A stretch of DNA of 64,000 bases from Patiria pectinifera. Its lineage: Eukaryota > Echinodermata > Asteroidea > Valvatida > Asterinidae. Positions within the stretch are counted from its first letter, which is position 1, and each line of letters begins with the position of its first letter. Under the pieces are notes generated by a model that did no database searches, had not been told where the DNA came from, and was given only the letters and a program-made list of their open reading frames with translations. Position numbers and translations under genes: made by a program. Location: positions 6,185,001 through 6,249,000 of the forward strand of contig CM057135.1 in NCBI GenBank assembly GCA_029964075.1. The letters run 5' to 3'. Of the stretch, positions 61,886 to 64,000 are shown one piece after another.

Positions 61886-64000
61886 ATTTTCCAATTACCT
61901 GCATCCTCCTACATCCAGCCTTTCCCGGTCCAAGACGTTCTTCGTGCTCAAAGGGACATTTCTTTGAGAGCACCGATTATGTACACAAACATGTGGAAAA
62001 ACGTGCATTAAAATCGCCGTAGATTTCAATCTTTTTCAAAAATATGGAAAAAATATTCCAACCCCTTGGACCAGGTCAGATTTACTATTTTCCAGCTTCT
62101 AATGTCTTCCTGCATCCTCCTACATCCAGCCTTGCCCGGTCCAAGGCGTTCTTCATGCTTAAAGGGGCATTTCTTTGGGAGCGCCGATTACGTACACAAA
62201 CATATGGAAAAACGCGCATTAAAATCGCCGTAGATTTAAGTCTTTTTAAAAAAAATATAAAAAAAATACTCCAACCCCTTGGACCAGGTCAGATTTACTA
62301 TTTTCCAGCTTCTAATGTCTTCCTGCATCCTCCTACATCCAGCCTTGCCCGGTGCAAGGCGTTCTTCATGCTTAAAGGGGCATTTCTTTGGGAGCGCCGA
62401 TTACGTACACAAACATATGGAAAAGCGTGCATTAAAATCGCCGTAGATTTAAGTCTTTTTGAAAAATATGGAAAAATATTTTAACCCCTTGGACCAGGTC
62501 AGACCCACTATTTTCCAGTTCCTCAGGTCCTCCTGCATCCTCCTATATCCAGTTTTGCCCGGTCCAAGACGTTCTTCTTGCTTAAAGGGACATTTCTTTT
62601 AGAGCGCCGATTATGTACACAAACATAGGGAAAAACGTGTATTAAAATCTTCACAGATTTCAATCTTTTTCAAAAATATGGAAAAAATATTCCAACCCCT
62701 TGGACCAGGTCAGACTTACTATTTTCCAGTTCCTCAGGTCCTCCTGCATCCTCCTATATCCAGCTTTGCCCGGTCCAAGACGTTCTTCTTGCTTAAAGGG
62801 ACATTTCTTTTAGAGCGCCGATTATGTACACAAACATAGGGAAAAACGTGTATTAAAATCTTCACAGATTTCAATCTTTTTCAAAAATATGGAAAAAATA
62901 TTCCAACCCCTTGGACCAGGTCAGACTTACTATTTTCCAGTTCCTCAGGTCCTCCTGCATCCTCCTACATCCAGCCTTGCCCGGTCCAAGACGTTCTTCG
63001 TGCTTAAAGGGACATTTCTTTGAGAGCACCGATTATGTACACAAACATATGGAAAAGCGTGCATTAAAATCGCGGTAGAATTAAGTCTTATTCAAAAATA
63101 TGAAAAAAATATTACAACCCCTTGGACCAGGTCAGACTTATAATTTTCAAGTTTCCCAGGTCCTCCTGCATCCTCCTACATCCAGCCTTGCCCGGTCCAA
63201 GGCGTTCTTCATGCTTAAAGGGACATTTCTTTGGGAGCGCCGATTATGTACACAAACATATGGAAAAACGTGCATTAAAATCGCCGTAGATTTACGTCTT
63301 TTTCAAAAATATTTTAAAAATACTGTAATCCCTTGGACCAGGTCAGACTTATAATTTACCAGTTCCTCAGGTCCTCCTGCATCCTCCTACAACCAGCCTC
63401 GCCCGGTCCAAGGCGTTCTTCATGCTTAAAGGGGCATTTCTTTGGGAGCGCCGATTACGTACACAAACATATGGAAAAACGCGCATTAAAATCGCCGTAG
63501 ATTTAAGTCTTTTTAAAAAAAATATAAAAAAAATACTCCAACCCCTTGGACCAGGTCAGATTTACTATTTTCCAGCTTCTAATGTCTTCCTGCATCCTCC
63601 TACATCCAGCCTTTCCCGGTGCAAGGCGTTCTTCATGCTTAAAGGGGCATTTCTTTGGGAGCGCCGATTACGTACACAAACATATGGAAAAGCGTGCATT
63701 AAAATCGCCGTAGATTTAAGTCTTTTTGAAAAATATGGAAAAATATTTTAACCCCTTGGACCAGGTCAGACCCACTATTTTCCAGTTCCTCAGGTCCTCC
63801 TGCATCCTCCTATATCCAGCTTTGCCCGGTCTAAGACGTTCTTCTTGCTTAAAGGGACATTTCTTTTAGAGCGCCGATTATGTACACAAACATAGGGAAA
63901 AACGTGTATTAAAATCTTCACAGATTTCAATCTTTTTCAAAAATATGGAAAAAATATTCCAACCCCTTGGACCAGGTCAGACTTACTATTTTCCAGTTCC
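61886..64000 (+). repeat. 211-bp satellite array, second block (continues past window)
   Basis: The same monomer and orientation as 2973-9816 appear, starting mid-monomer at CTGCATCCTCCTACATCC. About ten CCTTGGACCA boxes are visible (62065, 62278, 62486, 62699, 62910, 63120, 63331, 63543, 63755, 63967). A group of about six monomers repeats with an offset near 1265 bp (62200-62700 versus 63465-63970), again showing higher-order structure. Variants such as TTCACAGATTTC and CAGCTTCTAATG are commoner here than in the first block. Internal open frames are by-products. Confidence 0.93.

Overview
This is eukaryotic, almost certainly metazoan, repetitive DNA. I see no bacterial-style operons, no ribosome binding sites and no convincing single-copy host gene. 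Nearly everything recognisable is a transposable element, a tandem repeat, or an element nested inside another. The mix (Rex1/Babar-like, L2/CR1-like and Jockey/I-like non-LTR elements, Ty3/Gypsy elements, hAT-, Harbinger- and MULE-like non-autonomous elements, foldback elements, a 211-bp satellite) suits a marine invertebrate genome, possibly a deuterostome. The species cannot be fixed from the sequence. The density fits pericentromeric or other heterochromatin-like DNA.

Layout. 1-1642: 3' part of a non-LTR element (LINE-A, copy 1). 2973-9816: about 33 copies of a 211-bp satellite with higher-order structure. 11058-20443: a complete but broken Ty3/Gypsy element on the minus strand (Gypsy-1), with LTRs, PBS, PPT and a 4-bp target duplication. 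Its reverse transcriptase is split by a Jockey/I-like LINE (about 14790-17966), and it carries a PHD finger between RNase H and integrase. 20444-22680: a decayed transposase-like gene of a family I cannot name. 25550-27430: a LINE fragment holding a smaller insertion. 27437-30021: a foldback element built from hairpin-forming arrays, with a 6-bp target duplication. 30460-34000: a Rex1-like LINE with a Harbinger-like MITE inside. 34797-41903: an L2-like LINE carrying a MULE-like MITE, an unidentified 0.8-kb insert and two inverted hAT-like elements that have recombined and flipped the DNA between them. 44194-48129: a nearly intact LINE with 12-bp target duplications, sitting in the spacer of an older inverted repeat. 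About 50400-54815: a second Ty3/Gypsy element (Gypsy-2) with intact gag and most of pol, cut off in RNase H by LINE-A copy 2 (54816 to about 57250, minus strand). 57448-58640: two more LINE-A fragments. 59690-60985: another inverted-repeat element. From 61886 to the window end: the 211-bp satellite again.

How it fits together. The retroelements supply gag, protease, reverse transcriptase, RNase H, integrase or AP-endonuclease. Gypsy-2 gag-pol and the 44-48 kb LINE are the least damaged. The MITE, hAT-like and foldback elements have no transposase here and would have depended on enzymes encoded elsewhere. The strongest structural result is the hAT-mediated inversion at 34.9-39.6 kb, shown by target-site duplications that match only between the two elements. 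Family names rest on motifs read by eye, with no database search.
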